A stretch of DNA of 64,000 nucleotides from Zestosphaera sp. Lineage in GTDB: Archaea > Thermoproteota > Thermoprotei_A > Sulfolobales > NBVN01. Below the pieces are notes generated by a model. That model worked only from the letters and a program-made list of their open reading frames with translations, did no database searches and had not been told where the DNA came from. The stretch covers positions 283,924 to 347,923 of the forward strand of contig JAVYVJ010000001.1 of NCBI GenBank assembly GCA_038727705.1, in the 5' to 3' direction. Within the stretch, counting starts at the first letter, position 1; each line of letters opens with the position of its first letter. A program made the translations under genes and the position numbers. Positions 45,308-55,090 of the stretch are shown here, in pieces.

Positions 45308-46389
45308 AGGGCTCGACTAGGAGCAAGCTGGTTAAGTTAGTGGAGGTTCTACAGAACGAGAGGATGCTTAGGAAGGGCGTGGAAAGAAGATCCATCAAGG
45401 AGAAGGAGGCAATAGTTGCTGAGATTAAGAGGTTGGTATCAAGCCATAGAGCGATTGGCTTGATAAACATGGAAGGGGTTCCGTCAAGGGAGCTCAGCAA
45501 TATTAAGGAGGTCCTGAGTAAGTACGGCGTTATCAGAGTCTTCAACAACACTCTCGTAGCTAGGGCTCTTAACGAGCTCAGACCACGAGGCGTGGAGGAA
45601 TTCATCAACTACCTGACCGGCCCCAACATGCTGATATTCACTGACCTCAACGCATTCACGCTGGCCAACTTAGTGGATAGGGTGGTTATGCTTAGGTACA
45701 TTAAACCCGGGGAGAAGGCGCCCTCAGACATATACGTTCCCGAAGGACCTACTGGAATACCGCCTGGCCCCATGATGTCTGTGTTTGGTAAGCTTAAGTT
45801 AAGAACCATGGTTAAGGAGGGCGTCATATGGATAGCGAAGGAGTCCAAGGTCGCGTCAGCAGGCGACGTAGTCAGTCCTGAGCTGGCCTCGCTCCTCCGG
45901 AAGCTTGAGATCAAGGCGTACCCAGTTAAGCTTTCGTTAAAGGTCGTATGGGATGAAGGAGTTGTCATACCTAAGGACAAGTTGAGGCTAGATGTTGAGA
46001 GCTTCAGAAACGAGCTACTGTCCGCAGTCCACACAGGGAGAACGCTGGCTCTTGAGACAGCCCTACCCCTGCCTGAGGTAATGCCTGAAGTCATAAGTAG
46101 AGCCTACCTAAGGGCCGTAAGGCTGGCTGGTGAGGCTGGATACGTGACTCCGGAGACCGCCCCACTAGTCTTGAGGAGTGCTGCAGGTGTGGCTCAGGCT
46201 CTAGCTGGCATCCTGATGCAGAGGAATCCAGAGTTGAACCTCCCGGTAGCCCCTCAAACAGTTGCGGTGGAAGCGACTCCGACCTCACAGAAACCCTCAG
46301 AGGAGGAGGGAAAGCCTGAGGAAGAGGGTGAGGAGAAGAAGGTAAGTGAGGAAGAGATAGCTGAAGGAATTTCGTCACTCTTCGGCTGA
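45304..46389 (+). CDS. rpl10: Ribosomal protein L10 (P0)
   Basis: A 361-residue stalk scaffold. The N-terminal RNA-binding part contains SRELSNIKEVLSKYGVIRV near 60-78, the middle VPEGPTGIPPGPMMSVFGKL near 147-166, and helices for stalk dimers precede an acidic tail ending EEEIAEGISSLFG. It is slightly longer than the approximately 340 residues common in the group. The L12 gene expected next is not found; alaS follows after about 100 bp. Confidence 0.96.
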   Translation: MKGSTRSKLVKLVEVLQNERMLRKGVERRSIKEKEAIVAEIKRLVSSHRAIGLINMEGVPSRELSNIKEVLSKYGVIRVFNNTLVARALNELRPRGVEEFINYLTGPNMLIFTDLNAFTLANLVDRVVMLRYIKPGEKAPSDIYVPEGPTGIPPGPMMSVFGKLKLRTMVKEGVIWIAKESKVASAGDVVSPELASLLRKLEIKAYPVKLSLKVVWDEGVVIPKDKLRLDVESFRNELLSAVHTGRTLALETALPLPEVMPEVISRAYLRAVRLAGEAGYVTPETAPLVLRSAAGVAQALAGILMQRNPELNLPVAPQTVAVEATPTSQKPSEEEGKPEEEGEEKKVSEEEIAEGISSLFG

Positions 46390-46490
46390 ACCTAGCATTG
46401 CTCTGTGAGGGCCTAAGCCTCTAACACGCTTAGCCAGTCAACAGTAGAAATAATAAATATTATCAGACCGTTAGATATTTCATAAGTTAG

Positions 46491-49259
46491 GTGTCGATAG
46501 TGGTGGGCAGTTCGGAGATATATAAAGTCAGGATGTTCGAGAGGGAGGGGTTCAGCAGGCTTGCGTGCAAGGTGTGTGGGGTTAACTTCTGGTCTAAGGT
46601 CGTTAGGGAGGACTGTAATGACGCGCCCTGCTCGGATTACACATTCTTTAATCTGAGGCTAGGTTCAGGCCCCCTGACGGTTAAGGAGGCAAGAGACAAG
46701 TTCCTCAACTTCTTCAAGAAACACGGGCACGAGGTCGTAGAGCCTTACCCGGTCGTGGCTAGGTGGAGGGACGACATCTACTTGACGATAGCGTCTATAG
46801 TGGTTTTTCAGCCTCACGTCACGTCAGGGCTCGTCCTTCCCCCAGCCAATCCTCTGGTCATAGCTCAGCCGAGCGTAAGGCTTGAGGACATCGACAGCGT
46901 TGGATACACGTTCGGAAGGCATCTAACAAACTTCATAATGGGCGGTCATCACGCCTTCAACTATCCTGGCAAGGAGGTGTACTTCACGCACGAGACGGCC
47001 GAGTATGCCAGGGAGTTCTTCACTAAGGAGATAGGCGTGCCTGAGGGGGAGATAGTTTTTAAGGAGTCTTGGTGGGAGGGCGGGGGTAACGCTGGACCCT
47101 GCTTTGAGGTCGCCGTCGGGGGTCTTGAGGTAGCTACCCTGGTTTTCATGATGTATGACTCGCTGCCCGACGGCACCTACAAGGAAATGCCTCTCAAGAT
47201 AGTTGATACTGGGTACGGCATCGAGAGGATTGCCTGGCTGACTCAGAAGTCCCCGACAGCCTTCCACGCCATATACGGTAGCTTACTCAGTGATTACCAC
47301 AGGATCCTCGGTGTTGAGGAACCTCCTGAAGAGGTGTTGAGGGCTAGCGTTAAGTACGTCGGCAGGCTCAATCCGAAGAACGAGGCGCTCTACGTTAGGC
47401 TTAAGGGCGAGGTTTCAAGGGAGTTAGGCATTAGCCCCCCTGAGCTTGGAGTCATTCTCGATAACGCCATAAAGGTTTACGCGTTACTGGACCATGTCAA
47501 GACGGCCTCACTTCTGCTGGCCGACGGCGTGGTTCCATCAAACAGTGGTGAGGGTTATCTTGCGAGGCTCGTGTTGAGGAGGATCTTCAGACTCCTCACA
47601 TCGCTTAAAGCAGATCTGGGAAGCACGTACACGCTGTTTGAGAAGCAGGTTAAGTTCTGGAGCGACCTCTACGCTCAACTCAGAGGTAAAGAAAGCTATG
47701 TGGAGGACGTCCTGAAGCACGAGCTGAGCAAGTACCGCGAGACTCTTGACAGAGCACCATCCCTAATCCTGAAGTACTTCAGGAGAGGGTCACAGGGGTT
47801 GAGCGGGGAGGAGCTCATGGAGCTGTATGACAGTCACGGAATACCACCTGAGGTGGTTGCTGAGGTAGGTAGGGAGGCGGGCATAGAGGTTAAGATACCT
47901 GAGGACTTCTATAACAAGTTAACCGCCAGACATTCTAGGGCGCCAGTGCGTAAGGAAGAGAGGGTTAAGGTCCCGAAGGAGGTGGTTGAGAACGTCATGA
48001 ATCTAGACCCTACCGAGCAGCTATTCCATAAGGATCCATACCTGAGGGAATTCACGTCGCGCGTTGTTAAGGTGGTACAGAACTATGTGGTTCTTGAGAG
48101 AACCGCCTTCTACCCTGAGGGCGGGGGTCAGGAGCCTGATACCGGCTACCTGTACGTAGGTAGTGAGTCGTACAGAGTGATCGATGCCCAGAAGGTTGAC
48201 GGCGTTATACTGCATAAGGTGGAGAAGTCCATGCCCGAATCGTACGTCGGCAGCGTTGTGAAGGGGGTTATCGACTGGGAGAGGCGGTATAAGTTGATGA
48301 GGCATCACACAGCTACACACATAATACTGGGTGTCGCTCGGAAGGTGCTTGGAAGCCACGTGTGGCAGGCGGGGGCCGAGAAGACTGAGAAGGGGGCTAG
48401 GCTAGACATAACTCACTACAAGTCACTCACAGAGGATGAGGTGAGGATGATCGAGGACCTGGCCAATAAGGTTATCCTTGAGGGCAGGGAGGTCAGATCC
48501 CGCCTCATGCCCAAGTATGAGGCGGAGAGGAAATACGGGTTCGTTCTGTACGAGGGCGGGGTTGTTTTGGAACCTGTGATCAGGGTGGTTGAGATAGAGG
48601 GTCTGGACGCTGAAGCCTGCTTCGGGACCCACTTAACCAACACAAGGGAGGTCGGCGCGCTCAAGATAGTTAGGACAGATAGGATAGCTGACGGTGTGGT
48701 AAGGCTTGAGTACGTAGCGGGCACTCAAGTGAGTGAGTATGCTAGGGAGTTGGAGGGCAAGATAAGGACCGCGGAGGGGTTGGTGGGCGGGGATCTGACC
48801 CTCCGTCTCCAGGCATTACTTAAGGAACTGCAGGACATGAAGACGAAGATTTCCGTCTTCAGGAAATCGTACTTGAAGGATTTCATCAACACTGTCGAGT
48901 CTTCAGTGAAAGTGCTTAAGGGTTTGAGGATCTCGGTAGTGAGTCTGGACGTGGTTGATGAGGAGGCGCTACGGGAAGTTCTGAAGGATCTTACCGGACG
49001 CCATGAGAACCTCATACTCGTTGTACTAACACCCAGGGATGCTGGCGGCATGAATGTGGAGATCTCCGAAGGATTTAAGGCGTCCAGGGAGTTGCCCGCA
49101 GGCAAGCTGATGAGGGAGATGGCGCTGGCTTTAGGGGGACGCGGTGGTGGCAGAGGGGATCACGCCACAGGCTACGTGGCGGTCAGCGACGTTAGGAGTG
49201 TTGCCGACTTAGTGCTTAAGCTTGTTGAGAACATGGTAGGGCAAGGTAATCCTAGTTGA
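46491..49259 (+). CDS. alaS: Alanyl-tRNA synthetase
   Basis: A 922-residue class II synthetase of archaeal type. It has an N-terminal zinc-like CKVCG segment (residues 27-31), aminoacylation domain with RLEDIDSVGYTFGRHLTNF, editing domain with HHTATH near 604-609 and CFGTHLTNT near 711-719, and a C-terminal dimerisation part with a DHATGYVAV-type GGGRGG stretch. The start is GTG. The next gene overlaps by 4 nt. An AT-rich promoter-like ATAATAAATATTAT lies near 46450-46463. Confidence 0.97.
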   Translation: MSIVVGSSEIYKVRMFEREGFSRLACKVCGVNFWSKVVREDCNDAPCSDYTFFNLRLGSGPLTVKEARDKFLNFFKKHGHEVVEPYPVVARWRDDIYLTIASIVVFQPHVTSGLVLPPANPLVIAQPSVRLEDIDSVGYTFGRHLTNFIMGGHHAFNYPGKEVYFTHETAEYAREFFTKEIGVPEGEIVFKESWWEGGGNAGPCFEVAVGGLEVATLVFMMYDSLPDGTYKEMPLKIVDTGYGIERIAWLTQKSPTAFHAIYGSLLSDYHRILGVEEPPEEVLRASVKYVGRLNPKNEALYVRLKGEVSRELGISPPELGVILDNAIKVYALLDHVKTASLLLADGVVPSNSGEGYLARLVLRRIFRLLTSLKADLGSTYTLFEKQVKFWSDLYAQLRGKESYVEDVLKHELSKYRETLDRAPSLILKYFRRGSQGLSGEELMELYDSHGIPPEVVAEVGREAGIEVKIPEDFYNKLTARHSRAPVRKEERVKVPKEVVENVMNLDPTEQLFHKDPYLREFTSRVVKVVQNYVVLERTAFYPEGGGQEPDTGYLYVGSESYRVIDAQKVDGVILHKVEKSMPESYVGSVVKGVIDWERRYKLMRHHTATHIILGVARKVLGSHVWQAGAEKTEKGARLDITHYKSLTEDEVRMIEDLANKVILEGREVRSRLMPKYEAERKYGFVLYEGGVVLEPVIRVVEIEGLDAEACFGTHLTNTREVGALKIVRTDRIADGVVRLEYVAGTQVSEYARELEGKIRTAEGLVGGDLTLRLQALLKELQDMKTKISVFRKSYLKDFINTVESSVKVLKGLRISVVSLDVVDEEALREVLKDLTGRHENLILVVLTPRDAGGMNVEISEGFKASRELPAGKLMREMALALGGRGGGRGDHATGYVAVSDVRSVADLVLKLVENMVGQGNPS

Positions 49260-49927
49260 TTAACTCAATTAGAATCGAGGTTATTGAGGCCGCCAGGGAC
49301 TACAAACACCTGCTCAATAGAGGTTACAATCAGAAGGCAGTGCTCGACCTAGTCACCTCCAGGTACGGTTTAAGCAGCGTTGAGAGGACATTACTCCTTA
49401 GATGTATACACAGCGACAGTGATGCGGAGTCGATAAGGAAAAAACGTGTGGAGAGCGTGTCCCACATGCACGTTGTCATTGACGGTTATAACGTGTTGCT
49501 CACAGTCCATACGGCCGTGGAGGGCTTAAACCTCTTTCTATGTGATGACGGTTTCGTCAGGGACTTAAGGAAGTCGTACAGGCGAGGTGTAGTCATGGAC
49601 AGCCTTGAACGCGTCGTCAGTCTGCTAGGCGTGGAGCTAGGCAGATTGAAGCCTGACTCAGTAACGATAGTGTTGGACAAGAACGTCAGTCACTCAGCCC
49701 AACACGCGGAAGCGCTGAGGAGCGTTGTAAAGGACTTAGCGGAGGTAGTGTTAGCCGATAAGGCAGACACGAGAGTAATAGGGGAGAGCGGCGTAATAGC
49801 GTCAAGCGATTACGTTGTAATACTGAGAGCGTCCAGAGTATACGACCTAGCAGGACATATAGTGAAAACTCACTATGGTGATAGGATAATAGATATCTCA
49901 CAATATTTAAGGCCGTCTAAGTGCTGA
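49256..49927 (+). CDS. DUF434 protein with DUF5616-like C-terminal domain
   Basis: A 223-residue protein. The N-terminal DUF434 part contains DYKHLLNRGYNQKAVLDLV near 15-33 and LLLRCIHSD near 46-54. The C-terminal part starts HVVIDGYNVLLTV near 72-84, then LCDDGFVRDLR near 93-103, and resembles PIN/NYN-like folds with several conserved Asp residues. This suggests a nuclease-like site but no activity is established. The TTG start overlaps alaS, so the two are probably coexpressed. Confidence 0.8.
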   Translation: MINSIRIEVIEAARDYKHLLNRGYNQKAVLDLVTSRYGLSSVERTLLLRCIHSDSDAESIRKKRVESVSHMHVVIDGYNVLLTVHTAVEGLNLFLCDDGFVRDLRKSYRRGVVMDSLERVVSLLGVELGRLKPDSVTIVLDKNVSHSAQHAEALRSVVKDLAEVVLADKADTRVIGESGVIASSDYVVILRASRVYDLAGHIVKTHYGDRIIDISQYLRPSKC

Positions 49928-50155
49928 TGGGGAACTCATCGGAGCTCACGAAGTACTTGATCCATCTAGGTTCTTGAAGACTTGGTTTTCTCACATTTAA
50001 GACATGTGTTGAGGTGTTTGATGTGCGCAGGAGCCCGGGCCTATGTGGTGGGCCCGCCGGGATTTGAACTCAGGGTAGGAGTAATGCATCTGAACCAAGC
50101 CCAGATTACCAGAAAACTAAAACAACCTAGTTAATGAACACGGGCAATCACCGGT
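49928..50155. other. Intergenic stretch containing a tRNA 3' fragment
   Basis: About 230 bp between the DUF434 and MoxR genes. Apart from the tRNA fragment at 50046-50069 I see no gene. The bases to the right of the fragment do not supply the rest of a tRNA: no CGGGCCC acceptor partner occurs in the next 100 bp. Confidence 0.5.
50046..50069 (-). other. Displaced 3' end of a tRNA gene (possible att site remnant)
   Basis: On the minus strand the sequence GTTCAAATCCCGGCGGGCCC, followed by A and CCA, is the 3' part of a tRNA: T-loop, one side of the T-stem, acceptor, discriminator and CCA. The 20-nt core (50050-50069) is identical to the 3' ends of tRNA-Arg(TCT) at 56501-56575 and both tRNA-Lys genes in the window. 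The other half of the T-stem is CTGAG instead of CCGGG, so the tRNA is not complete. Such fragments often mark the far end of DNA integrated at a tRNA gene. Confidence 0.6.
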
Positions 50156-50184
50156 TTGATTCAAGTTCTGCACCGCCAGTTCAC

Positions 50185-50192
50185 TTTATATA
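50185..50192 (+). promoter_or_regulatory. TATA-like promoter of the MoxR/DUF58 operon
   Basis: TTTATATA lies 24-31 nt upstream of the GTG codons at 50216 and 50219, the spacing of a leaderless archaeal message. It is the only good promoter I see for the six-gene block. Confidence 0.55.
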
Positions 50193-50215
50193 CTTGCCTC
50201 TTTTCTCTAAACTTA

Positions 50216-51157
50216 GTGGTGGTTCTGGTGTTTGGAAAGGTGTTAGATGTCCTAACGTCTTCGGATATTCTCATAGAGAAGGAGAGAGAGGTTAAGATGA
50301 TCGTTGCGTGCCTCCTGGCTAGGGGGCACGTCCTCCTCGAGGGTGTTCCCGGGGTGGCTAAGACCACTATGGCTAAGGCTGTCTCTAGAGTTCTCTCCCT
50401 GAGGTTTAAGAGGGTTCAAATGACTCCGGACCTCCTGCCCATGGACATAATAGGTGCGTACATATACGACCAGAAGAGTGGGGAGTTCATGTTTAGGGAG
50501 GGACCCATATTCACCAATATTCTCCTAGCAGATGAGATTAACAGGGCTTCCCCCAGAACCCAGTCAGCTCTGCTCGAGGCTATGCAGGAGAGGCAGGTAA
50601 CCATTGAGGGTAGGACGTTCAAGCTTGAGGAGCCCTTCATAGTTCTAGCCACGCAGAACCCCGTGGAGTTGGAGGGAGTATTTCCGTTACCTGAGGCTCA
50701 GCTCGACAGGTTCCTAGCTAAAATCGAAACAGGTTATACCTCGACCAACGGCTTCAAGGAGATGCTCAAGAGTATAGACAGGATAGATGAGTCCATAGAG
50801 AGCCTCAAACCCATCCTGACCAGGGAGGAAGTATTGACAGCTATAACTGAGGTTACTAAGGTCTCTGTAGAGGATTCTGTTTACGACTACATAGTCTCGA
50901 TAGTTGAGGAGACTAGGAAGCACCCAGCTGTAAAACTCGGTGGGTCCCCTAGGGCTGGCATAGCGGTACTGAGGCTCTCCAAGGCGTGGGCATACATACA
51001 CGGAAGAAACTACGTTATACCCGACGACGTTAAGACTGTTGCTGGCGGAGCACTAATACATAGAATCATACTGAAGCCTGAGTACGAGATCGAGGGGGTC
51101 TCCCCAACATCCATCGTGGATGAGGTACTGAAGAAGGTCCCGGTGCCCAAACCTTGA
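50216..51157 (+). CDS. MoxR-family AAA+ ATPase
   Basis: About 313 residues. Walker A is GVPGVAKTT, Walker [22 protein letters not shown] (first 20 or so residues of that region), with sensor ATQNPVE and LPEAQLDRF. These are hallmarks of MoxR ATPases, which act as chaperones in assembling membrane-associated or metal-dependent complexes together with vWA proteins. The start is GTG 50216 or 50219, given the TATA box about 26 nt upstream; longer in-frame starts would begin ahead of the expected transcript. It overlaps the next gene and heads a six-gene block ending in DUF58. Confidence 0.9.
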   Translation: MVVLVFGKVLDVLTSSDILIEKEREVKMIVACLLARGHVLLEGVPGVAKTTMAKAVSRVLSLRFKRVQMTPDLLPMDIIGAYIYDQKSGEFMFREGPIFTNILLADEINRASPRTQSALLEAMQERQVTIEGRTFKLEEPFIVLATQNPVELEGVFPLPEAQLDRFLAKIETGYTSTNGFKEMLKSIDRIDESIESLKPILTREEVLTAITEVTKVSVEDSVYDYIVSIVEETRKHPAVKLGGSPRAGIAVLRLSKAWAYIHGRNYVIPDDVKTVAGGALIHRIILKPEYEIEGVSPTSIVDEVLKKVPVPKP

Positions 51158-52338
51158 GGGCAGTACACTACTTACCGGTTCTGCTAGCCATCCTAGTACT
51201 CAACGTTGCTATAGCCTACGCTCAGACCGACAGACACACGCCGGGCTTCCCAGACGCCATCATCAACGAAGCGCTGAGTAAGATGGGGCTGGATCCAAGG
51301 TTGTTTAACACCCTAAACAACGTCTTGAGGTCTGCGGCAACCAGTGGACTCACAGACGCCGACATAGCTAACGCCATGAGGAGCGTCTTGGAGTCTGGCG
51401 CTCCATACGAGGACGTAGTTAAATCACTCAACGTTCTGGACAGCCTCTACGGCTTCTCCGAGTCTGGAGTGCCTATACCGCTTGAAGCACTACACGACCT
51501 GGCTAACAGCATAGGTAATACTAGACTCCGCGAGCAGGTGAATTCCCTAATCGACGAGTACGCCTCAGGCACGGTGACGCCGCAGGACATCGAGTCTCTG
51601 TTCAAAATGATGGAGTCTACATACTCAGCGGGGGGTGTGGACCCTAAGGACGTGCTCGTAGCTACTGAGGTGTCCAGACTTGTAGGTAGGTCTATAGGAT
51701 ACGCTGAAGTCGAGAGCCTAGCTGAAAGACTCGCTGATGTTCTAACGAGGACAGGGTTCTCCCTAAAACCCGAGGTCGTTGAGGGAGTAACAAAGGTCTT
51801 GGAGACTCTCAAACCATCCGATACTTATACCAAGCCGCTTGACCCAATCATCCCGGACCTAGGGAAGTTCGACAGCTCCCTACCGAATCTCTTACCTAAG
51901 GCATCGGCTGGTCTCACCGCACCATCTGTTCAGGTTCCGAGGGTAGACCTATCGCTTATAGCCTACGTTGCGGTTCCGATAGCGGTAGTTTTAGGCTCCA
52001 TCGCACTGTTTAGAGTGTTTAACCGCCTATCCAGGGCTCTATCCGGCATCGTGCGCCCACATACTAGCAACGTACACCTCCCCGAGCTGGGGGTTGGGTC
52101 ACTGAGAACCGCTGTAAGGAACTACTGGACTGGTGTAAAGTTCATCGAGTCTAAGCACGGCGTGGTTAGACAGCCGTGGGAGACCCACAGGGAGTACCTA
52201 TCACGTGTAACGGTCGGTAGGGAGGCGTTCGAGGGGTTGACTGAGGCGTACGAGCTCGCTAAGTACGCCCAGCTGGAGTCTAAGGAGGTCGACGGGAGGA
52301 GCGACGCGTACCTGAGGAAGCTGGTTGGTGGTAAGTAA
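51154..52338 (+). CDS. Secreted/membrane-anchored protein with DUF4129-like C-terminus
   Basis: A 394-residue protein. A signal peptide occupies residues 1-24 (ends IAYAQ). A long, mostly helical exported domain at about 25-260 has repeats of short helices. A transmembrane segment lies near 266-285 ([18 protein letters not shown]). The cytoplasmic C-terminus resembles DUF4129 ([42 protein letters not shown]). The TTG start overlaps the moxR stop. This topology would link an outside domain to the MoxR/DUF58 machinery inside. Confidence 0.65.
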   Translation: MRAVHYLPVLLAILVLNVAIAYAQTDRHTPGFPDAIINEALSKMGLDPRLFNTLNNVLRSAATSGLTDADIANAMRSVLESGAPYEDVVKSLNVLDSLYGFSESGVPIPLEALHDLANSIGNTRLREQVNSLIDEYASGTVTPQDIESLFKMMESTYSAGGVDPKDVLVATEVSRLVGRSIGYAEVESLAERLADVLTRTGFSLKPEVVEGVTKVLETLKPSDTYTKPLDPIIPDLGKFDSSLPNLLPKASAGLTAPSVQVPRVDLSLIAYVAVPIAVVLGSIALFRVFNRLSRALSGIVRPHTSNVHLPELGVGSLRTAVRNYWTGVKFIESKHGVVRQPWETHREYLSRVTVGREAFEGLTEAYELAKYAQLESKEVDGRSDAYLRKLVGGK

Positions 52339-53441
52339 TGCTACACCTGCTCTTCAAGGCTCTTCCACGCATAGTGGTTCTCGCCACCCTCCTCGACGTT
52401 CTGACGGCTTCGGCTACCAACTTCCTGAGGCTCGCCTTCGACTTCCCCAGCGTCATACCAAGTCTAGCTGTCGACCCCGTTAGAGCCGTCGCCGGTCTCG
52501 CGGTGTTCCCGCTTGCGGTGGCATCCGTAGCCTTCCCCTCCCCAATGATGCTCTCGCTGGTTTTCGTGGCGCGGTCCATTAGCGTTATGGGTGTGGACCT
52601 CGGCTTCGCCTCCAGGTTCCTGCCGACGCTACTGGTGCTCTCCCTACTCGACGTGTTCTCCAGCCGGTACAGGAGGGGACAGGAGAAATATGTTAGGTAC
52701 TCGAACCTCTTATTGTCTCTACCGTTGCTGGTCGCCTTCATCGCCCCACTAATAATCGTGCCGATAGCTGTAGAGGGCTTCATCAGTGCACTGCTGAACG
52801 CTGTAGTAAGCTCTGCTGGGAAGACCCAGATACTGGGGTTACTTTCAGCCAACCCTCTCTTCCCGCTGATGGTAGCCGTCGCTGTAGGGGTGGCTCTGTA
52901 CAAGTACATGTCGTCTCTCTCGGAGACCGCGGTGGTGTTCCTAGCGAAGCCCAGAGACCTAGCCATGGAGAAGCTGAAGGGGACTGAGGACTTAGACGTT
53001 TGGTTGAAGTTCCCCCTAACCTCGGTTAGGAACATGTTGTTGGCGCTGGTCTTCGCCCCACCCCTGTACTACGCCTCGATTATAGTCCTAGAATTTGTCT
53101 TACAATTCCTCAGGTTCCCGTTAGGAATCTTAAACATTGCGGTGAGGGCTCTAACGCTGATAGTAGCTTCAGCAATTGTGTGGATGGTTGTTACTAAGAT
53201 GTTTAGGGGGCTCGAGCTGAACGTGAAGATCGCTCTGATCCTCTCTCTGGCATCTGCCGCAACAATGTATGTAGCGGGGGTGTACCGCTCTATGCGAGCT
53301 GTAGGTCTCTCAGTGGACGCCTTCCTGAGACCGGACCTCCTAGGTGTAGTAGAACACATCGGGGAGGTCTACATCTCCTACTACGATACCATCTTTTTAA
53401 CCCTGGACTACCTACTCAAGATGGTTGGTGTGGCACCATGA
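52338..53441 (+). CDS. Polytopic membrane protein of the MoxR/DUF58 block
   Basis: A 367-residue hydrophobic protein with about eight predicted transmembrane segments (for example near residues 8-28, 46-70, 74-100, 128-152, 175-190, 236-258, 263-285 and 297-315). I do not recognise a catalytic motif. The ATG overlaps the preceding stop by 1 nt and its own stop overlaps the next start by 4 nt, so it is an integral part of the operon. A channel, scaffold or lipid-facing role is only a guess. Confidence 0.6.
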   Translation: MLHLLFKALPRIVVLATLLDVLTASATNFLRLAFDFPSVIPSLAVDPVRAVAGLAVFPLAVASVAFPSPMMLSLVFVARSISVMGVDLGFASRFLPTLLVLSLLDVFSSRYRRGQEKYVRYSNLLLSLPLLVAFIAPLIIVPIAVEGFISALLNAVVSSAGKTQILGLLSANPLFPLMVAVAVGVALYKYMSSLSETAVVFLAKPRDLAMEKLKGTEDLDVWLKFPLTSVRNMLLALVFAPPLYYASIIVLEFVLQFLRFPLGILNIAVRALTLIVASAIVWMVVTKMFRGLELNVKIALILSLASAATMYVAGVYRSMRAVGLSVDAFLRPDLLGVVEHIGEVYISYYDTIFLTLDYLLKMVGVAP

Positions 53442-53662
53442 TTCGCACCCTAAAGAAGTACTCCTACCTGATCTACCTAACCCTGGGTACAGTGTTGCTA
53501 GCACTCTCGGTAATGTTCATGATGCTCTCAGTAGGATACATGGAGAGAGCTATGGTGGCAACATCGCTGGTATCCCTGCTCGTAGCGTTCACGCTACTCT
53601 CGTCGGCCCTCTACGTCCTCAGGCTGTCCTCATACGTTTACTCAGTCTCTAGAGAGAGCTAA
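53438..53662 (+). CDS. Small two-helix membrane protein of the MoxR/DUF58 block
   Basis: A 74-residue protein with two membrane spans at about residues 9-34 and 39-64 separated by a short turn (GYMERAMV). Overlap of 4 nt with the gene before and 15 nt gap to the gene after place it in the same transcript. No family recognised. Confidence 0.6.
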   Translation: MIRTLKKYSYLIYLTLGTVLLALSVMFMMLSVGYMERAMVATSLVSLLVAFTLLSSALYVLRLSSYVYSVSRES

Positions 53663-53677
53663 AGTCCCTGCTGGTAG

Positions 53678-55090
53678 GTGTCCACCGTGAGTAGGGGAGA
53701 ACCCCCAACCCTCACCAGAGAGGTGAAGGTAGTAAGTACGGCAGTAATGCTTCTACTAGTATTGATAGCCATCATAGCAATGATTGAGAAAGGACCCCCG
53801 CTGATAGCGGTCTACAGAGGCGCCTCACCATTCAACACCGGTCCCATAGGGACCTTCGAGCTTGTGAAGACCCTCAAAGACCTCTACCCACAGACCGTAG
53901 CGATCAGGTCGTACGATGAGCTCGACCAGCTGTTTCAAGGAGCTGAGAGATGTCTCTTCATAACGATCTCACCGGAGGTCGGGTACACGAGGTCTGAGGC
54001 TGAAGACGTGGTTAAGAGGCTCAGAGACTGTAGACACCCAGCGGCACTGATCGCCGACGAGAACGTCACTTCAAACTCCCTCCTCGAGGCTTTAGGATCA
54101 TCTGCGAGGGTATCTGGTAAAGCAGTCCGCAACCCGATCACGGGGCTCCCCTACGCCACAGCCCTAATCACCCTGCCCACTAACTCCAGCTACCTTATAG
54201 TGCTGGACAAGGCATCCTCGGTGCTAGCTCCACAGCACACGGTGGTAGGCGTTGCGGAGGGCGGGGAGCCGGTGATGACTCTAGAAGATGTTGGCTGGGC
54301 AAGGGTCGCAGTGCTTGGCGACGGGTCTCTACTCCTCAACCAGGTCCTAACCTCTAACGTGACTTCGTACAGGGATATGGTCTTAGAGCTCGTCGGCTAC
54401 CTATGTGGAGGTAGCACAGACTGTAGAGTTACTTTAGACGGGTCTAAGTACGAGTCAGTTGACGTCGAGGCGGACACGCTAGAGAAGAGAGTGGAGTTAC
54501 CCCTCTACGCCGACCCCTTCTCACTTGCTCTGCTCACAGTACTCAGGACGATCCACCCAGCGTACTGGTTCCCACCGCTAGTCTCACAGGTAAACAGCCT
54601 AGTCGAGTACGCTAAGAGCCTAGCGTATGTAGCCTCCATTCTGGTCCTGGCGTCGACTGTTGCGATGTATAGGTACACCTCTAGGAGGGTTCAGACAGTC
54701 TCCGACGGAAGGCTCGAGGAGCAGAAGGAGGTTGAGCTCTACCTAACCGGTGAGCTCAGAGACACCGTGATGAGGGGTAAGGTGTCCCTGGATAAGGGGG
54801 ACTTCACGAAGCTCTTCGAGCTCGTGGACTCTGCGGTCAGGCTCACCTACGGCGTAGGTCTCTGCGAGACAGACGCTGTAAAGGTGTTACCGGTAGGTGA
54901 TAGTGGCGGTAGGTACGTTAGGGATATGTGCAGGCTCTACGCTAAGGCTTCCGGTAGGAGGAGACTACCGATAGTCCTATCCTGGAACAGGACCACCAAG
55001 AAGATGATTAGGAGGAGCGAGGAGTTCCTCAAGACCATGGGTCAGAGCCTCACTAAGGAGAGGGGCGTTGAATACGTGCTACTGAGGTGA
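53678..55090 (+). CDS. DUF4350-domain membrane protein
   Basis: A 470-residue protein with an N-terminal transmembrane helix near 17-37. A DUF4350-like globular domain follows (YRGASPFNTGPIGTFELVKTL, CLFITISPEVGYT, AALIADENVTSNSLLEAL), which has a glutamine-amidotransferase-like or GLDG-type fold in relatives. A second membrane helix lies near 311-329 and a cytoplasmic C-terminus follows. DUF4350 regularly occurs with MoxR, DUF58 and DUF4129 in bacteria and archaea. The stop overlaps the DUF58 start by 4 nt. Confidence 0.75.
   Translation: MSTVSRGEPPTLTREVKVVSTAVMLLLVLIAIIAMIEKGPPLIAVYRGASPFNTGPIGTFELVKTLKDLYPQTVAIRSYDELDQLFQGAERCLFITISPEVGYTRSEAEDVVKRLRDCRHPAALIADENVTSNSLLEALGSSARVSGKAVRNPITGLPYATALITLPTNSSYLIVLDKASSVLAPQHTVVGVAEGGEPVMTLEDVGWARVAVLGDGSLLLNQVLTSNVTSYRDMVLELVGYLCGGSTDCRVTLDGSKYESVDVEADTLEKRVELPLYADPFSLALLTVLRTIHPAYWFPPLVSQVNSLVEYAKSLAYVASILVLASTVAMYRYTSRRVQTVSDGRLEEQKEVELYLTGELRDTVMRGKVSLDKGDFTKLFELVDSAVRLTYGVGLCETDAVKVLPVGDSGGRYVRDMCRLYAKASGRRRLPIVLSWNRTTKKMIRRSEEFLKTMGQSLTKERGVEYVLLR

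Noticed and set aside
50050-50150. Complete tRNA gene with a long intron at the tRNA fragment
   Set aside because: No 5' acceptor (CGGGCCC on the plus strand) or D-arm is found within the next 100 bp, and the T-stem has a mismatch.
52280-53035. 251-residue minus-strand frame inside the MoxR/DUF58 block
   Set aside because: The plus-strand membrane protein in this region fits the overlapping operon structure and shows clear transmembrane segments.
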